Of a stretch of 64,000 nucleotides of DNA, positions 1 to 10,184 are shown in pieces. A program made the translations under genes and the position numbers. Location: the NCBI GenBank assembly GCA_009829735.1, contig CM020619.1:26128063-26192062 (forward strand). Reading direction: 5' to 3'. The notes under the pieces are model-generated. The model worked only from the letters and a program-made list of their open reading frames with translations, had not been told where the DNA came from and did not search any database. This DNA is from Pyropia yezoensis (taxonomy: Eukaryota; Rhodophyta; Bangiophyceae; Bangiales; Bangiaceae). How positions within the stretch are numbered: position 1 is the first letter of the stretch; each line of letters opens with the position of its first letter.

Positions 1-386
1 GCGGGTTCTGTTCCGACCCCCTTTCCGAGGGGTGGTGCAAGCGGATCCGCCACCAGGTGTCTGGTGGTAGGGGAGCCCCTCTCGTGTTACCGAGTGAATG
101 GGGGCGGCCGCTCCCGCTTTTCGCGGGGGCGGTTTCGGGGTGAACCCCTCTTGGTTGCCCCGTACGGGGGTGTGGCCCCGGCCCGCCCAGGTGCCTGGGT
201 GGAGCCCGTTCGTAGCCTCGTGGGGCGCGGGTCGACCCGCGCACCTGCGGCGCTTCTCGTGGCCGTTTGTGGTCATAAGCGCGGGCGCCCGCGCTTCCCT
301 GGCTCGTCCGCGCGAGCGTTCCTCGTACCGGGTCGAGCCGGCCTCGGCTTTTCTGCAGGGGGCGCCCCTGCCACCCCGGTTGCACT

Positions 387-2759
387 ATGTCGGACCCCCA
401 GGTACCCGGGGGCGAGGACGACCTCCTGCCTGAAGAGGGGGAAGAGGTGATGGTGGACGACGTTCCCGTCTCCGCCACCGCCGCCGAGTGCTTCCTAGCG
501 AGCTCGTCGGAGGACGAGGACGACCGGGTGACCGTTCGTGTGGCCCCGGACGGCGCGCCGGGCGGGTTGTCGTCTGTGTGTAGCAGCACGACGGCTCCGT
601 CGGGTGGCGGACAACCGCGTGCTGCGGTGGCTTCTACCGCTTCTCCCTCCGGCGGCCCGGATGGCTTCTGTCGCCGTACCGGCGTGGCTCTACCTTCAAG
701 ACGGTGTCGCCGGCGTGGCGGATGGTGGTGTTGGCACCCCGTCCAGTCCGGCGGGTCAAGACGGCGCGGGTGCCCGCCCGGTTGGTGTGTCCGCTGCGGC
801 GGGTAGCGGGTCTACCCGTGCTGCCCCCGTGGTACCCACGTCGGGTCCGGGTGGCGGCGATGCTCTGCCCGCGGTGCGCGGGCGTCTGGTGGTCAAGGTG
901 GGTCTACACCGATGGCTGTGGACTCCGGTAGTTACTCCGGGCGGGCGCCCGTCCTTCTTCTTCCTCCTCGGCCGCGTGCGACTCCGGCGCCGGCCCCTCT
1001 TCCGGTGGGGCATCCCCCGGCGCCCCCTATTTTTCCTGGTCTTGCCCGGGTTGCCCCGTTGGGTGGCGGCGTCGCCGTGGCGGCGGGTCAACCCGCCATG
1101 TCCGATGTTCGACTTGGTGGCTCGGGTTCGAGGCCTGACTGTGCAAGAGTCAATGGGAGTCCGATGGGCGGATGCGGGTGGACTTCCACCTGCCCCATCC
1201 CCGTGGAGAGTCCTCCCGGCGCGTCAAGGTGGACCCGAGTTGGGAGCGGGAGTTGGTGCGGGCTGGTCAACCAGCCGAACGCGGTGCGAGTGGAACACCA
1301 TTGGATCCTGAGTCAGCCGGACGACCGGCATGCGCAGCTCTGGCGTACTCGGGTGGGACGGGGTGAGGTCTACCTCGACCCCAACTTCGGGTATGCGACC
1401 TGATTGCTCCCGCGTTGCCGCGGGAGATTGACTACCCGGCTAGTGCTCGGGGGATTGCGGCGGCGGCGGAGCCGGTTGCGTTTGGGGAGACGGTGGGCAG
1501 TACCGGTCGGTATCCCGACTTTGATTACTACCCGGGGGTATCCCCGTATCTGTCGTTGACGGCTCCCTACCCGCCTATGGCGGGGTTGAAGTCGGCGTCG
1601 AGCTGGCGACGTAACCATGGTGTCATGGCGGATGCGTTTCGCACGGATATAACGTGTGCGTTGCAGACCGGCAACGGTCGTGCGCCGGTATACACTCCCG
1701 TGCGCCCGCCGCTATGGCAGGAGGGGTGGGAACCCGCCCCTGCTTTCCGGTTTGACACCGGCTCCTGTCTCCGATACTTCGGGAGTGTGTTGGCCTCCCG
1801 GCCAGTCCACCCGTTGCAGGGTACCTTCACCCTTGAGGTTACCCTCGGGCAGGCGTCCTCCTTCTTGCTGTCCGTCCGCCGGCAGGGGCGCCTGTTTCAT
1901 CTTCCGACGGGTGTCCGTCGGCACATCGCGCAGTTGGGCGTGGACCTGATAGCTGCCAAGACCGGGTTTGGCCCGGGAGCTCGAGGCCCTGCTGGCTGTT
2001 CACGATGCCGTGAACTGGGTTGGGGTGTTGGCCCTTCCCCCGTACCGGGACCCGCAGGCTGGGGCTACCCCCTTGCCTCGTCACTCGTTGCGTATCCGGC
2101 GTACTCAGCCGGGTGAGCCTAGTTGCCATGGGTGGGCGTCCACCGAGGCCGTTCCTGACCTGGGTATTCCCATGGTTATCCATGACCCTCTTCAGGTCCT
2201 TGCCCCGTGGTTCGGTAACCCGATACCGGCGGCGGTTGGCCGTCGTCCCCGAGAGTGGGGCTCTGCGGGTGGGGAGCGTGAGGTGTCCCGTCGTCGGGCG
2301 GAGCCCCGCCGGGGTTACGGTTGAGCCCCTTCGGTAGGGTCCTACCGAGCCTCGTATCAGGTGCCACCGGCTCCGGTGGTAGCCGTGTCGGCTCCTTTGG
2401 CTCCTCTGGCTGCGCCAGTGTCCGCTCCCGCCCCTGTCATACAAGACGGGGGTCCCCGTCTCTGGTATGAGGGCGTTGACGCCCTTGTTGCCCGCGCAAT
2501 GCGGGAGGGTCTCTCTGTTAGCTGGGGGGATATCCCCCCAGGTGCTGCGCTAGTTGGGTCAGCGCGTTGCTTCGGTGGCGTGCTGGACCGCCTCCAGAAA
2601 GCTCTGGAGGACGTGGAGGCTGGCCGCAGCACCCTCGTCCAGCTATGCACCGAGGTAACTCGGGTGATTGACCGTCGTGAGATTGCCGACCGGTGGAGCA
2701 CGGAGGTATACGCGCTTACGCGTGAGTGGCCTTCCTCGGGCAGTGGGTCTACCCATTGA
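387..2759 (+). pseudogene. Decayed antisense extra gene (aORF) of element A
   Basis: The first ATG at 387 opens an acidic, Ser/Glu-rich start (MSDPQVPGGEDD...). Coding-like stretches follow in changing frames: 912-1403, 1415 to about 1965, and about 1968-2759. The last is broken by an in-frame TGA at 2322-2324. The part around 1760-1960 (FGSV, then VRRQGRLFHLP) resembles FGSV and VQRRGMLWHLP in the intact gene at 15430-17373 of element B. The helical segment that follows is also similar (LARELEALLAVHDAVNWV against LLEEMLRLHKFIEWESI). I infer that this is the homologous extra gene of a second chromovirus, degraded by at least one frameshift and one nonsense codon. Introns could explain some breaks. 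Its function is unknown. Confidence 0.6.
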
Positions 2760-3070
2760 GGAGTACTATTGGTTGTGAGGGAGAGGGCCCCGGTGACCCT
2801 TATGGTAGCCGGGTAGTAGTGAGTATAAACTCATTCCCTTTGGGGGCATTGCTTGCCTCTGTTTGCGGCCCTGGGGAGTACCCCTTCTGGCTCAGTGGTG
2901 CCTTGCCTCCCGTCCAACTTCTTCCGGTTGGTTCCTGCTCGGGGAGGTCATCCTCCCTCACTTTGTGTCTTGGCTTGAGGAGGTCATCCTCCCGTGTAAG
3001 CCCCCTATTTACTTCGATATTATAGAAGTTAGCCTTTACCTTTAAGTTAACTTATTAAGGTTCAGGTTTT

Positions 3071-3159
3071 ACTTAGTTACCTAAGCTTGACTCTACTTAG
3101 TTGCCTAAGCTTGGTTCGACTTAGAAACCTAAGTCTGATTTGACTTAGAAACCTAAGTC
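3071..3159. repeat. Four successive CTTAG-N4-CTAAG hairpins
   Basis: Four short inverted repeats lie at 3071-3085, 3095-3109, 3118-3135 and 3142-3159. Each has a CTTAG stem (longer in the last two: GACTTAG/CTAAGTC) and a 4-base loop. They sit in an AT-richer island between the 3' ends of the antisense gene and the integrase gene. A shared 3'-processing or termination region is a possible role (inference). Confidence 0.7.
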
Positions 3160-3237
3160 TGCCGTAACCATGTCACACCCTACTTAGTAGGTATAAGCCT
3201 CACCCCCCAACAGCCGAAGTCGGTGTCGGTTGGGTTG

Positions 3238-6063
3238 TTACAGTAGGCGTCGTCGCCTCATGTAAGGCATGAGGAGTTGGCGGGGTATATTCGCCGCCTG
3301 TTCCCAGGTGGGTGAGTCGTATCCGACCCACATAACTTTCACGTACCAGGGTCCTGGTAGGTTCGGGTCGGTGTGTCCGACCACGCTCTCTACTTGGTAT
3401 GGAATCCCATCCGGTCCCACCGGGTCATCTGACCGGTGGGTTGTAAGAGCTTCATGTAGCAACCCAGCCGGTACCGGCTGAGGCTGTTCCGGCTTCGGAG
3501 CAGGTGTGACATCATTCACACTGATGCGTTGGATCTCCGTATCGGAGTGTAAGATAACAGAGTGGTCATCTCTGTGGAGAATCTGGTACGGTCCCTTGAC
3601 CGGTTGCATGAGCTTGTTCCCCCGGAACTTCTGGTGTCTGATATAGACCCAGTCACCTGTTACCAGGGTTGAGTTGCGCACCCGTAACCGGGCGTCGAAG
3701 TTCTTCTTATATCGAAGTTGTGTTCTGTCAAGGGCACCCTTGAGCTTAGGAATCATCCACGATAGCTTGGCCAACCAAGCTAGGTGGATGCGTTCGGCCG
3801 GTCGGCCTTTCGGTGTATCATACCGAGTGCACCTGCCTGGTGGCAGCGTCAGACTACCGACGCCTAGTGGCATGACCCACTCCAGCGGAGCGATGTTTGT
3901 GCTCCGATGTGACCTGGCATTGTATGCCAGGGCGAGTACGGACAGAAGCCTGTCCCAAGTGTTCGTGTGCTCGGCCACGTAGCACTGTAGCATCTTGACG
4001 ATGGTGCGATTGAACCGCTCCACCTGCCCGTTGGTTTGCGGGTGGTAGTCGGATGCCCGACGTGGTTCGATACCGAACATGCCCAGGACCTTAGTGCAGA
4101 ATGCTGACGTAAGGTTCGCTCCGTTGTCGGAGAGGAGTTGCTTCATGACACCGTATGCACTGATCCAGTGGTCAACCACTGCGTTCATGATGGTGTATGC
4201 CGTATCATTCGGGATGGCTGCCGCTCGTGACAGCTTAGTGAACCGGTCAGACATGACCAGGATGTACCTGTTCCCTTCTTCCGTTACCGGAAGTGGCCCG
4301 AGTATGTCGATAGCGACCTGCTCGTTGGGCCCATCAGGTGGGAATAGCTTCATGGCAGACGCCTGCTTATGCAGACTCATGCGGTTACGTGCACAGGGGT
4401 GGCATCCCCTTACGTGGTCGACCACGTCGACGGCCATTGCTGGCCAGTAGAAGAACCTTCGCATTGCTGCGAACATACGTGAACCCCCCGGGTGTCCGGC
4501 TGTGGGGTTCTCGTGTTCTCGTTCAATGACGGCTTGCCGTAAGGACACGGGAACCACGACTTGATGTCGTCCATCGGCGGGTGCCCGCCGGTATATGAGT
4601 CCGTCTTCGTTCTCGGAGAAGGTGCCGGCCGTACCGGCCAGGAGGTTAGCCTGATGACGTCTACAGTCGTCGTCATTGGCTTGTGCCTCGCGGAAGTTTG
4701 CGAGGGTTAGTGGGCATGCTCGGTGTGCCATGGTATGGTCAACCATACCTTGGGTAGCGTTACCCACCATGCAGACCGGTACCACCGGGATGTCCTCGTC
4801 CACGGGGCGGGTATCCCCGCTCGGGGTGTCGAGTCGAGACAATGCGTCTCCGAGATGGTGGGTTGACCGAGCCTTATACACGGTACGGTAGTCGTGCTCG
4901 GCCATTTTTAGCCTCCATCGGGCTAGCCTCCCATGGCTATCGGAATCCTTGTCACCAAGGTTGAGGAGCCATCGTAGGGGTTCGTGGTCGGACCTCACGA
5001 TGAACCTGGAGCCCTCCAGGTATGGACGGAGCAGTTGCACTGCCCATATAACTCCGAGGCATTCACGCTCGGTGGCACTATAGTTACGCTCAGCCGGGTT
5101 GAGTGTCCGGCTGAAGTATCCTACCGGACGTAGGTCCGGGATAACGTTATCGGTACCGATCAACGTCTCCCCCTGTAGCAGGATGCATCCCACTTGGGTG
5201 TCGCACGCATCGACATCGATGACGAAGGTACCCCGTCGGTGCGGTAACGCAAGGACGGGTGGGGATAGTAGGGCTCGCTTCAGCGACTCGAATGCCTCCT
5301 CTTCGCTAGGCGAAGGGGGTTGGAGTACCTTGGGCAGGGTACTGCTCGTAAGAACCGTTAACGGTTTAGCTATCCGAGCGAAGTCCTTGACGAACCGTCG
5401 GTATACATTGCACATTCCCAGGAAGCTCTTGAGCTGTGTCTGGGTGTTAGGGAACCGGGCATCCCGGAGTGCCCGGGTATTGGCTTCGAGTACCCCTAGT
5501 TTACCAGGGGTTATCTGGTGGCCCAGATACTCGACCGTCTGTTGGAAGAAGGCGCACTTCTTCAGACGCAGGGTTACCCCGGCGTTCCGCAAGAGGGTGA
5601 GTACCTCGTCCACATGTTGCACATGGTCATCCATGTTACGCGAGAAGACGATAACGTCATCGAGGTACACTAGGCAGTTACGCCACTTCACCCCCGACAG
5701 TATAATGTCGATAGCCCGCTGGAATGTAGCGGGGGCATTGGACAATCCGAAGGGCATCCTTAGGAACTCGTACACTCCACTGTGACAGACGAATGCCGTC
5801 TTGGGGATATCCTCGTCCGCCACCGGGATCTGCCAGTATCCGGCATTGCAGTCGATGGTGGTAAACACTGTGGCCTCCCCCAGCGAGTCCATGCATTCAT
5901 CCATCCTTGGTAAAGGGTATGAGTCCTTCTTGGTAACCAAGTTGAGGCGTCGATAATCGATGCAAAACCGAGGGGTTTGATCCTTCTTGGGTACAATAGC
6001 GACTGGGGCACCCCACTCCGACATCGATGGTCGGATCACCTTAGCTTTACTCATCCTCTTCAC
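3238..6063 (-). CDS. pol: Element A reverse transcriptase, RNase H, integrase and chromodomain
   Basis: This is the C-terminal part of pol, 941 codons, continuing the protease frame after one stop codon. It has no ATG of its own near the start. RT carries DYRRLN near residue 36 and the catalytic YLDD at 133-136. RNase H has Asp283, Glu334, Asp359 and Asp406 at the expected places. Integrase has an HHCC zinc site (His517, His524, Cys554, Cys557) and the D,D35E triad Asp586, Asp646 and Glu682. Residues 889-941 form a chromodomain-like end (YVKVMWVGY..PTWEQAANI), which in chromoviruses steers integration to chromatin. The frame is fully open, so this part could be functional if translated through the upstream stop. 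Confidence 0.95.
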   Translation of the reverse strand: MKRMSKAKVIRPSMSEWGAPVAIVPKKDQTPRFCIDYRRLNLVTKKDSYPLPRMDECMDSLGEATVFTTIDCNAGYWQIPVADEDIPKTAFVCHSGVYEFLRMPFGLSNAPATFQRAIDIILSGVKWRNCLVYLDDVIVFSRNMDDHVQHVDEVLTLLRNAGVTLRLKKCAFFQQTVEYLGHQITPGKLGVLEANTRALRDARFPNTQTQLKSFLGMCNVYRRFVKDFARIAKPLTVLTSSTLPKVLQPPSPSEEEAFESLKRALLSPPVLALPHRRGTFVIDVDACDTQVGCILLQGETLIGTDNVIPDLRPVGYFSRTLNPAERNYSATERECLGVIWAVQLLRPYLEGSRFIVRSDHEPLRWLLNLGDKDSDSHGRLARWRLKMAEHDYRTVYKARSTHHLGDALSRLDTPSGDTRPVDEDIPVVPVCMVGNATQGMVDHTMAHRACPLTLANFREAQANDDDCRRHQANLLAGTAGTFSENEDGLIYRRAPADGRHQVVVPVSLRQAVIEREHENPTAGHPGGSRMFAAMRRFFYWPAMAVDVVDHVRGCHPCARNRMSLHKQASAMKLFPPDGPNEQVAIDILGPLPVTEEGNRYILVMSDRFTKLSRAAAIPNDTAYTIMNAVVDHWISAYGVMKQLLSDNGANLTSAFCTKVLGMFGIEPRRASDYHPQTNGQVERFNRTIVKMLQCYVAEHTNTWDRLLSVLALAYNARSHRSTNIAPLEWVMPLGVGSLTLPPGRCTRYDTPKGRPAERIHLAWLAKLSWMIPKLKGALDRTQLRYKKNFDARLRVRNSTLVTGDWVYIRHQKFRGNKLMQPVKGPYQILHRDDHSVILHSDTEIQRISVNDVTPAPKPEQPQPVPAGLLHEALTTHRSDDPVGPDGIPYQVESVVGHTDPNLPGPWYVKVMWVGYDSPTWEQAANIPRQLLMPYMRRRRLL

Positions 6064-6084
6064 TTCTCCATCAACGATCTCTCG

Positions 6085-7404
6085 TTACATAGGTCCCGCT
6101 CGGTGCGGTTGTGACCGGGCGGGGCGTGCGCCTGGTACCAGGTCAATACGATGTTGGGTTGCCCCAATGGTACCCAGGGCTCCGCCGGTCCACATGACGT
6201 CATGCTTTCTTAACATCCGTCGTATCCCTTCGGCTACGGAAGGGGGAAGGTGGTCGAGGTCAGCCTCGGCCAGTGCCTTCAATGCTTCTTGGTCCTTCGG
6301 CGGAATATCCGCCGGTAATGATGGTCGACTAGGCTTCCCGTCATCGGGTTGCTGTCGCTCGGTGGTCTCGGCGACCGCCAGCACCTCAAGTGGTTCCACT
6401 TGACCTTCCTTGTCAGGGGTAAGGATATCTCCTTCGTAGAGCTCGGCAATCCCGAGGATAGTTCCCTTCGGGAGGGTGACTGCCTTACGGCGATAGTTCG
6501 CCATCACTAGGAGGGACGACCCTCCTGATGGGAGGTCTATGAGACCGTTGGCCATGGTCAACCCATGGCGCTTGTACGTCCGCAAGTTGGACTTGACTCT
6601 GCAGATGCCTGCGAGGTCACAGTTAACCGGGAGGACTGTCTCCGACAACGGCTCAAAGCGAGTTCGCTTGGCCAACCGAAGTGTCTTCGGCTCGACACTT
6701 GCGTACACCTCAGCCACGTTAACGTGGCTCTCTTGTAGCGTCAGGTCCCTGACGATAGCCGTGTGTCCTCGCTTCGTCCCGTCGGCTTCTTGAAGCTCGA
6801 CGGTCCTCCGGCCTGGCCGGATTGCGTCAACGTGAACGTTGATGAAGGTGCACCCCAGTATGCAGGGCACCGATAGGGTCTCACACACCAGGAAGTCGAC
6901 TTCCGTGGTGAGTTCCCCGATGGTCACCCGCAGCGACATCGCTGCGGTCGTACGAATGAGGCGACCATTCGCGTCCTTGATGGTGGGTCCCCGAGTCACT
7001 CTGACTCGCGGAAGCCACTTGTCCGGGAGGGTATCCTTCCGGATAAGGTTGGGTCCAGCCCCTGTATCCAGTACAGGGTAGTACGATCGTGTCGACGGGG
7101 GGTCAACCCCCAGTGTGGCTGATACCTTGAAGTTCTCCAAGGTAAACAGCACGTGGCCTACACCGATATCCGGTGTAGCTCGGGCATCCTGAACAGGACC
7201 CTTGTCTGGTTCCATGTGACGGGGCTTCCCGTCCTCTCCTCCCAACCTTGGTGGTTGGTCATCAATCCCCTGACGCCGTGTCGTCGGGGCCGGAAGGTGT
7301 ACCCGGGGGTTGATGCGGCGTCGGCTCAACCGCGCTCTCCGTGGGGCTTTCCCCGCGGTACTCCGGGGTGGCTTGCTTGGGTTACCCCAGCGCCCCCCGG
7401 TCAT
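6085..7404 (-). CDS. Element A aspartic protease region of pol
   Basis: 439 codons from an ATG at 7404. The retropepsin active site is VLDTGAG (Asp113), followed by the usual hydrophobic strand pattern to about residue 200. It would cleave the Gag-Pol polyprotein. The C-terminal part is the linker just before RT (TQHRIDLVPGARP). It ends at a TAA (6085-6087) that is in the same frame as the RT ORF, so protease and RT are one reading frame broken by a single stop. Relative to gag the frame is -1, and the start lies 9 bases after the gag stop. A frameshift or reinitiation would be needed for expression. Confidence 0.9.
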   Translation of the reverse strand: MTGGRWGNPSKPPRSTAGKAPRRARLSRRRINPRVHLPAPTTRRQGIDDQPPRLGGEDGKPRHMEPDKGPVQDARATPDIGVGHVLFTLENFKVSATLGVDPPSTRSYYPVLDTGAGPNLIRKDTLPDKWLPRVRVTRGPTIKDANGRLIRTTAAMSLRVTIGELTTEVDFLVCETLSVPCILGCTFINVHVDAIRPGRRTVELQEADGTKRGHTAIVRDLTLQESHVNVAEVYASVEPKTLRLAKRTRFEPLSETVLPVNCDLAGICRVKSNLRTYKRHGLTMANGLIDLPSGGSSLLVMANYRRKAVTLPKGTILGIAELYEGDILTPDKEGQVEPLEVLAVAETTERQQPDDGKPSRPSLPADIPPKDQEALKALAEADLDHLPPSVAEGIRRMLRKHDVMWTGGALGTIGATQHRIDLVPGARPARSQPHRAGPM

Positions 7405-7412
7405 CCTTCCTC

Positions 7413-9596
7413 TTACTCGTTTCCCGCCCTTGGTAGGGTGCTGTCCGCCGGGACATCCGGCTGCGGAGGTGCCTCCTCGACGGCCAGTACTCCACCTCGG
7501 GCTGGCTGCCTACCCGGTGCGGGTCCGGGTGCTCGGGCGGGATACCCCCCGGTGGATGCCTTGCGGTGCGCCGCTGCCCGCCGAGACTCCTCGGGGATGA
7601 GTGGGCAGGAAGACACCCAGTGCTGGGGATCCCCACACAACATGCATCCGGACGTGCCGGTCCCTCCTTGAGTTCGCATCGGGGTAGCCCCGTAGCTGCG
7701 GTTGCCTCCATCGGGCGCCCGAGTGCCTGCTCCCTGGTAGGCCTTGGGTCCTTGGGTCAGCCGGAACATGGACTCCCCCAACCGGTTGGGTCGACCTGCA
7801 ATCTGCGGAGGTGCCTCCGTACGTACTGCCCATGTAGGCAGGGGCTGGTGGGGGTTACCCGTAACCGGGGCATACCCCGTCGTCCGCACATACGGGACGC
7901 GCCGTCCCGCTCCCTCGTTGACCTGGAACTGGGTCCCAGCCGGGGCGATGTACGCTACCGTACCGTGCTCATCAATCACCGGCGTCGCTGGTAGCAACAG
8001 GTGGCCCTGTTGGTCAACTAGAGGTTCATCCTCGCCCGTAGGGGTATGTTCGGTCGCCACCAGTACTGGTGCGGCCTTACGTTCCACCTTCTCTTGCCTC
8101 GGTACCGGGGTAAGACTGGGCTTGCCTCCCTCACCCTTGGGCTTCGGGGCCAAGGCACACTCCGGGTGTAGAACCCGGTAGGCGTCCCCTAGGGACTTGC
8201 ACATATGCATCAGTCGACTGAAGTTCGTCCGGGCCGTATTGGCTCCCCGAGCGGATATCCGCACGTAGTTGGGTACTCCTGCGAACAGGATGGCCCGTAG
8301 CTCCCCTTCTCCGAGGAGCTTCCCCAGCTCGTAGTCGAGCTCTTGGATCCGGCGTCCAAACATCTCTTCATCCTCCCAGCTCTGGGCGGTGGCAGTGCGA
8401 AGGGCCCGGTAGTGGTCCTCGCACTTGTCCTCACTGAGGTAACTGCTCAGCAGCTCCTTGAGGATCCCACGGTAATCCATGGGGGTGGCCGCGACCCTCA
8501 TTCCCGGCATCGGGGATGCCTGGTGAAGGATGCCTCGCACCCGTTCATCAACAAAGAACGGGAGGATCTCCAGGGCCAGCCCCTCGTTGACGAGCGCCTT
8601 GTCTGCGGCTGCCTTGAAGCTAGTCAAGAAGCCGATGACTGCCAACGGGCGTCCGTTGGGGCCCCCGAACATAGGGACTCCCTTCATAAGGGTCTGCATA
8701 GAGCGGATCGCTCGGTGCGACGTATTACGCATCGATTCCGATACGGTGGTAGATCGGTCTTCCAAACGATAACGTTCGGGAGTCAGTACCGACCTGAAGA
8801 CTTCGTTGACGATCTCCGTGTCAGCGTCCTGGATATCCAGTCGCTTAGCCAGTTGATGAGCAAACTCATCGGACTCCATCCGCTTCAGTAGGCTCGCAGT
8901 TACCTGCGCGGTCATAGCTTCCACCACTGACGGTGGTACTTCAGGCGTCGGCGCCTCGGGAGCCCGAGCTGCCTGGCCTCCTTCGTCGTGGGGATACTGT
9001 GAGAGGGTACCCCCTCCTCCAATAACCGACTCTCCACCGGCGTAAGTATCCGCCGGGTCGTGTCCGCGGAGTCCGCTTCGGGTGCTCCGAGCGTATCGCT
9101 CCGTGTGACTCCGTTCCAACTCTGCCGACGAGTCGGATCCATACCCCATGGTGTCCGGGGGTTGTCCAGGAGTAGCAACACCAGGGTTGACCCTGGTGGA
9201 CTCCGAAAGTAGTCCGGCCGGTTCGAACCGTACTGGTGTGGGAGGAACACGACGGGGTCCCGTCGTGTGGCGTGTTGACATCAACACTGCCATCGCGTCC
9301 TCCGTCCGCTCCTGGCGAGCGTCGAGTCCGGAAAACCGGGCCTCGATACGGGCCAATGATGCCATCAGGGAATCCCCTGGTGAAGGAGGCGGTGGAGTGA
9401 GGTCGGTCGACGACAGTTGAGGCGGGCCCCCGCCTCCTGCCGTCCGAGCCGTGCCAAACGTCGATCCGGCACCGGAAAGCATTGGCGTCTCAATGTTGTC
9501 GATCGGGTTCCCGATCTCGGTTCCCGTAGTCACCTCCGGGGTCGGCGTCGACGCCGATCGGTCATCTTGAACGTTCCCCGTCTCTTGGGTAGACAT
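7413..9596 (-). CDS. gag: Element A Gag (capsid/nucleocapsid)
   Basis: 727 residues from the first ATG at 9596; an in-frame GTG lies two codons upstream. A long Ser/Thr/Gly/Pro-rich N-terminus leads into a helical capsid-like region (about residues 260-480). Near the C-terminus is one CCHC zinc knuckle, C-x2-C-x4-H-x4-C (CMLCGDPQHWVSSC, about 651-664), which binds element RNA. The protein ends in AGNE, the same four residues that end Gag of element B. It is upstream of protease in the minus-strand transcript. The long N-terminal extension is not a recognised domain. Confidence 0.9.
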   Translation of the reverse strand: MSTQETGNVQDDRSASTPTPEVTTGTEIGNPIDNIETPMLSGAGSTFGTARTAGGGGPPQLSSTDLTPPPPSPGDSLMASLARIEARFSGLDARQERTEDAMAVLMSTRHTTGPRRVPPTPVRFEPAGLLSESTRVNPGVATPGQPPDTMGYGSDSSAELERSHTERYARSTRSGLRGHDPADTYAGGESVIGGGGTLSQYPHDEGGQAARAPEAPTPEVPPSVVEAMTAQVTASLLKRMESDEFAHQLAKRLDIQDADTEIVNEVFRSVLTPERYRLEDRSTTVSESMRNTSHRAIRSMQTLMKGVPMFGGPNGRPLAVIGFLTSFKAAADKALVNEGLALEILPFFVDERVRGILHQASPMPGMRVAATPMDYRGILKELLSSYLSEDKCEDHYRALRTATAQSWEDEEMFGRRIQELDYELGKLLGEGELRAILFAGVPNYVRISARGANTARTNFSRLMHMCKSLGDAYRVLHPECALAPKPKGEGGKPSLTPVPRQEKVERKAAPVLVATEHTPTGEDEPLVDQQGHLLLPATPVIDEHGTVAYIAPAGTQFQVNEGAGRRVPYVRTTGYAPVTGNPHQPLPTWAVRTEAPPQIAGRPNRLGESMFRLTQGPKAYQGAGTRAPDGGNRSYGATPMRTQGGTGTSGCMLCGDPQHWVSSCPLIPEESRRAAAHRKASTGGYPARAPGPAPGRQPARGGVLAVEEAPPQPDVPADSTLPRAGNE

Positions 9597-9803
9597 AGTC
9601 ACAATCAGTCAACCGACGTAACAATCACCACGAATAAGAGAGCGAGGGGGTAGATTGGGGAGAGTAACAGTAGATCACGGTCAAAGGTAGAAACTCAACA
9701 CAATCGATCAGGTCGCAACACCACGAGTACAAGAAAAAGACCGGATCCCTATCCGTGTGCCAGGGCCGAAGACGGCGTCACCACAAGGTTGACGGAAACG
9801 CGT

Positions 9804-9820
9804 CCCCTGCTGCTCCACCA
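9804..9820 (-). other. Primer-binding site of element A
   Basis: On the minus strand this reads TGGTGGAGCAGCAGGGG, one base inside the LTR. It matches the 3' end (CCA included) of a tRNA with acceptor strand CUGCUCC. The site is identical to that of element B. I cannot name the tRNA. Confidence 0.8.
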
Positions 9821-9821
9821 A

Positions 9822-10184
9822 TGTAGCACAATAGGGATCCGTCGCACGTCCACTCTCAGGGAACACTCACCAAGGGGGATCGGCACCAACGTCACCGGTA
9901 GGCCAAGGTTGCTGTCCTTGGAGCGCAAGCCACGGGACCAAGATGGGAGCCCAAATGGGAGGGGTTTGTTGTTCTACCTTGGCCGGCGGTGGATTCGCCG
10001 ACGGCCCCCACGTTATAAACCCTCGGAGACACTACTAACTACCCTCCACCCCAAGATGCAAGTCCCTCTGGTCATACGTAACTTGTAGATACCGTGACCA
10101 GTCCGGACTCTCAAATTGAAAGCCAAGGATTAGAAGTAGCCCCCCTAACATTAGGGTCACAATACGGCCAACCATATTGCTACA
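9822..10184 (-). repeat. LTR of element A (5' LTR of the minus-strand element)
   Basis: 363 bp, beginning TGTAGCA and ending TGCTACA, the perfect terminal inverted repeats expected of an LTR. It abuts the primer-binding site. Only one copy is in the window, so the limits rest on the termini and the PBS rather than on LTR-LTR alignment. Confidence 0.8.

Larger units (their letters stand above)
1..10184 (-). mobile_element. Ty3/gypsy chromovirus, element A (left LTR outside window)
   Basis: On the minus strand the order is LTR, primer-binding site, gag with a zinc knuckle, aspartic protease, RT, RNase H, integrase, chromodomain. This is the Ty3/gypsy (Metaviridae) chromovirus order. The right LTR is 9822-10184. 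No copy of it is visible at the left, so the other LTR must lie before base 1, and at least 10.18 kb of the element is present. gag and the pol frames are open except for one stop in pol. A degraded gene on the plus strand lies between integrase and the missing LTR. The five bases after the LTR (GTTCT, 10185-10189) should be the target duplication. Confidence 0.93.

Noticed and set aside
9210..9230. GGTTCGAACC as a tRNA T-arm
   Set aside because: Lies in gag coding sequence; no cloverleaf around it. No tRNA or rRNA gene was found anywhere in the window.
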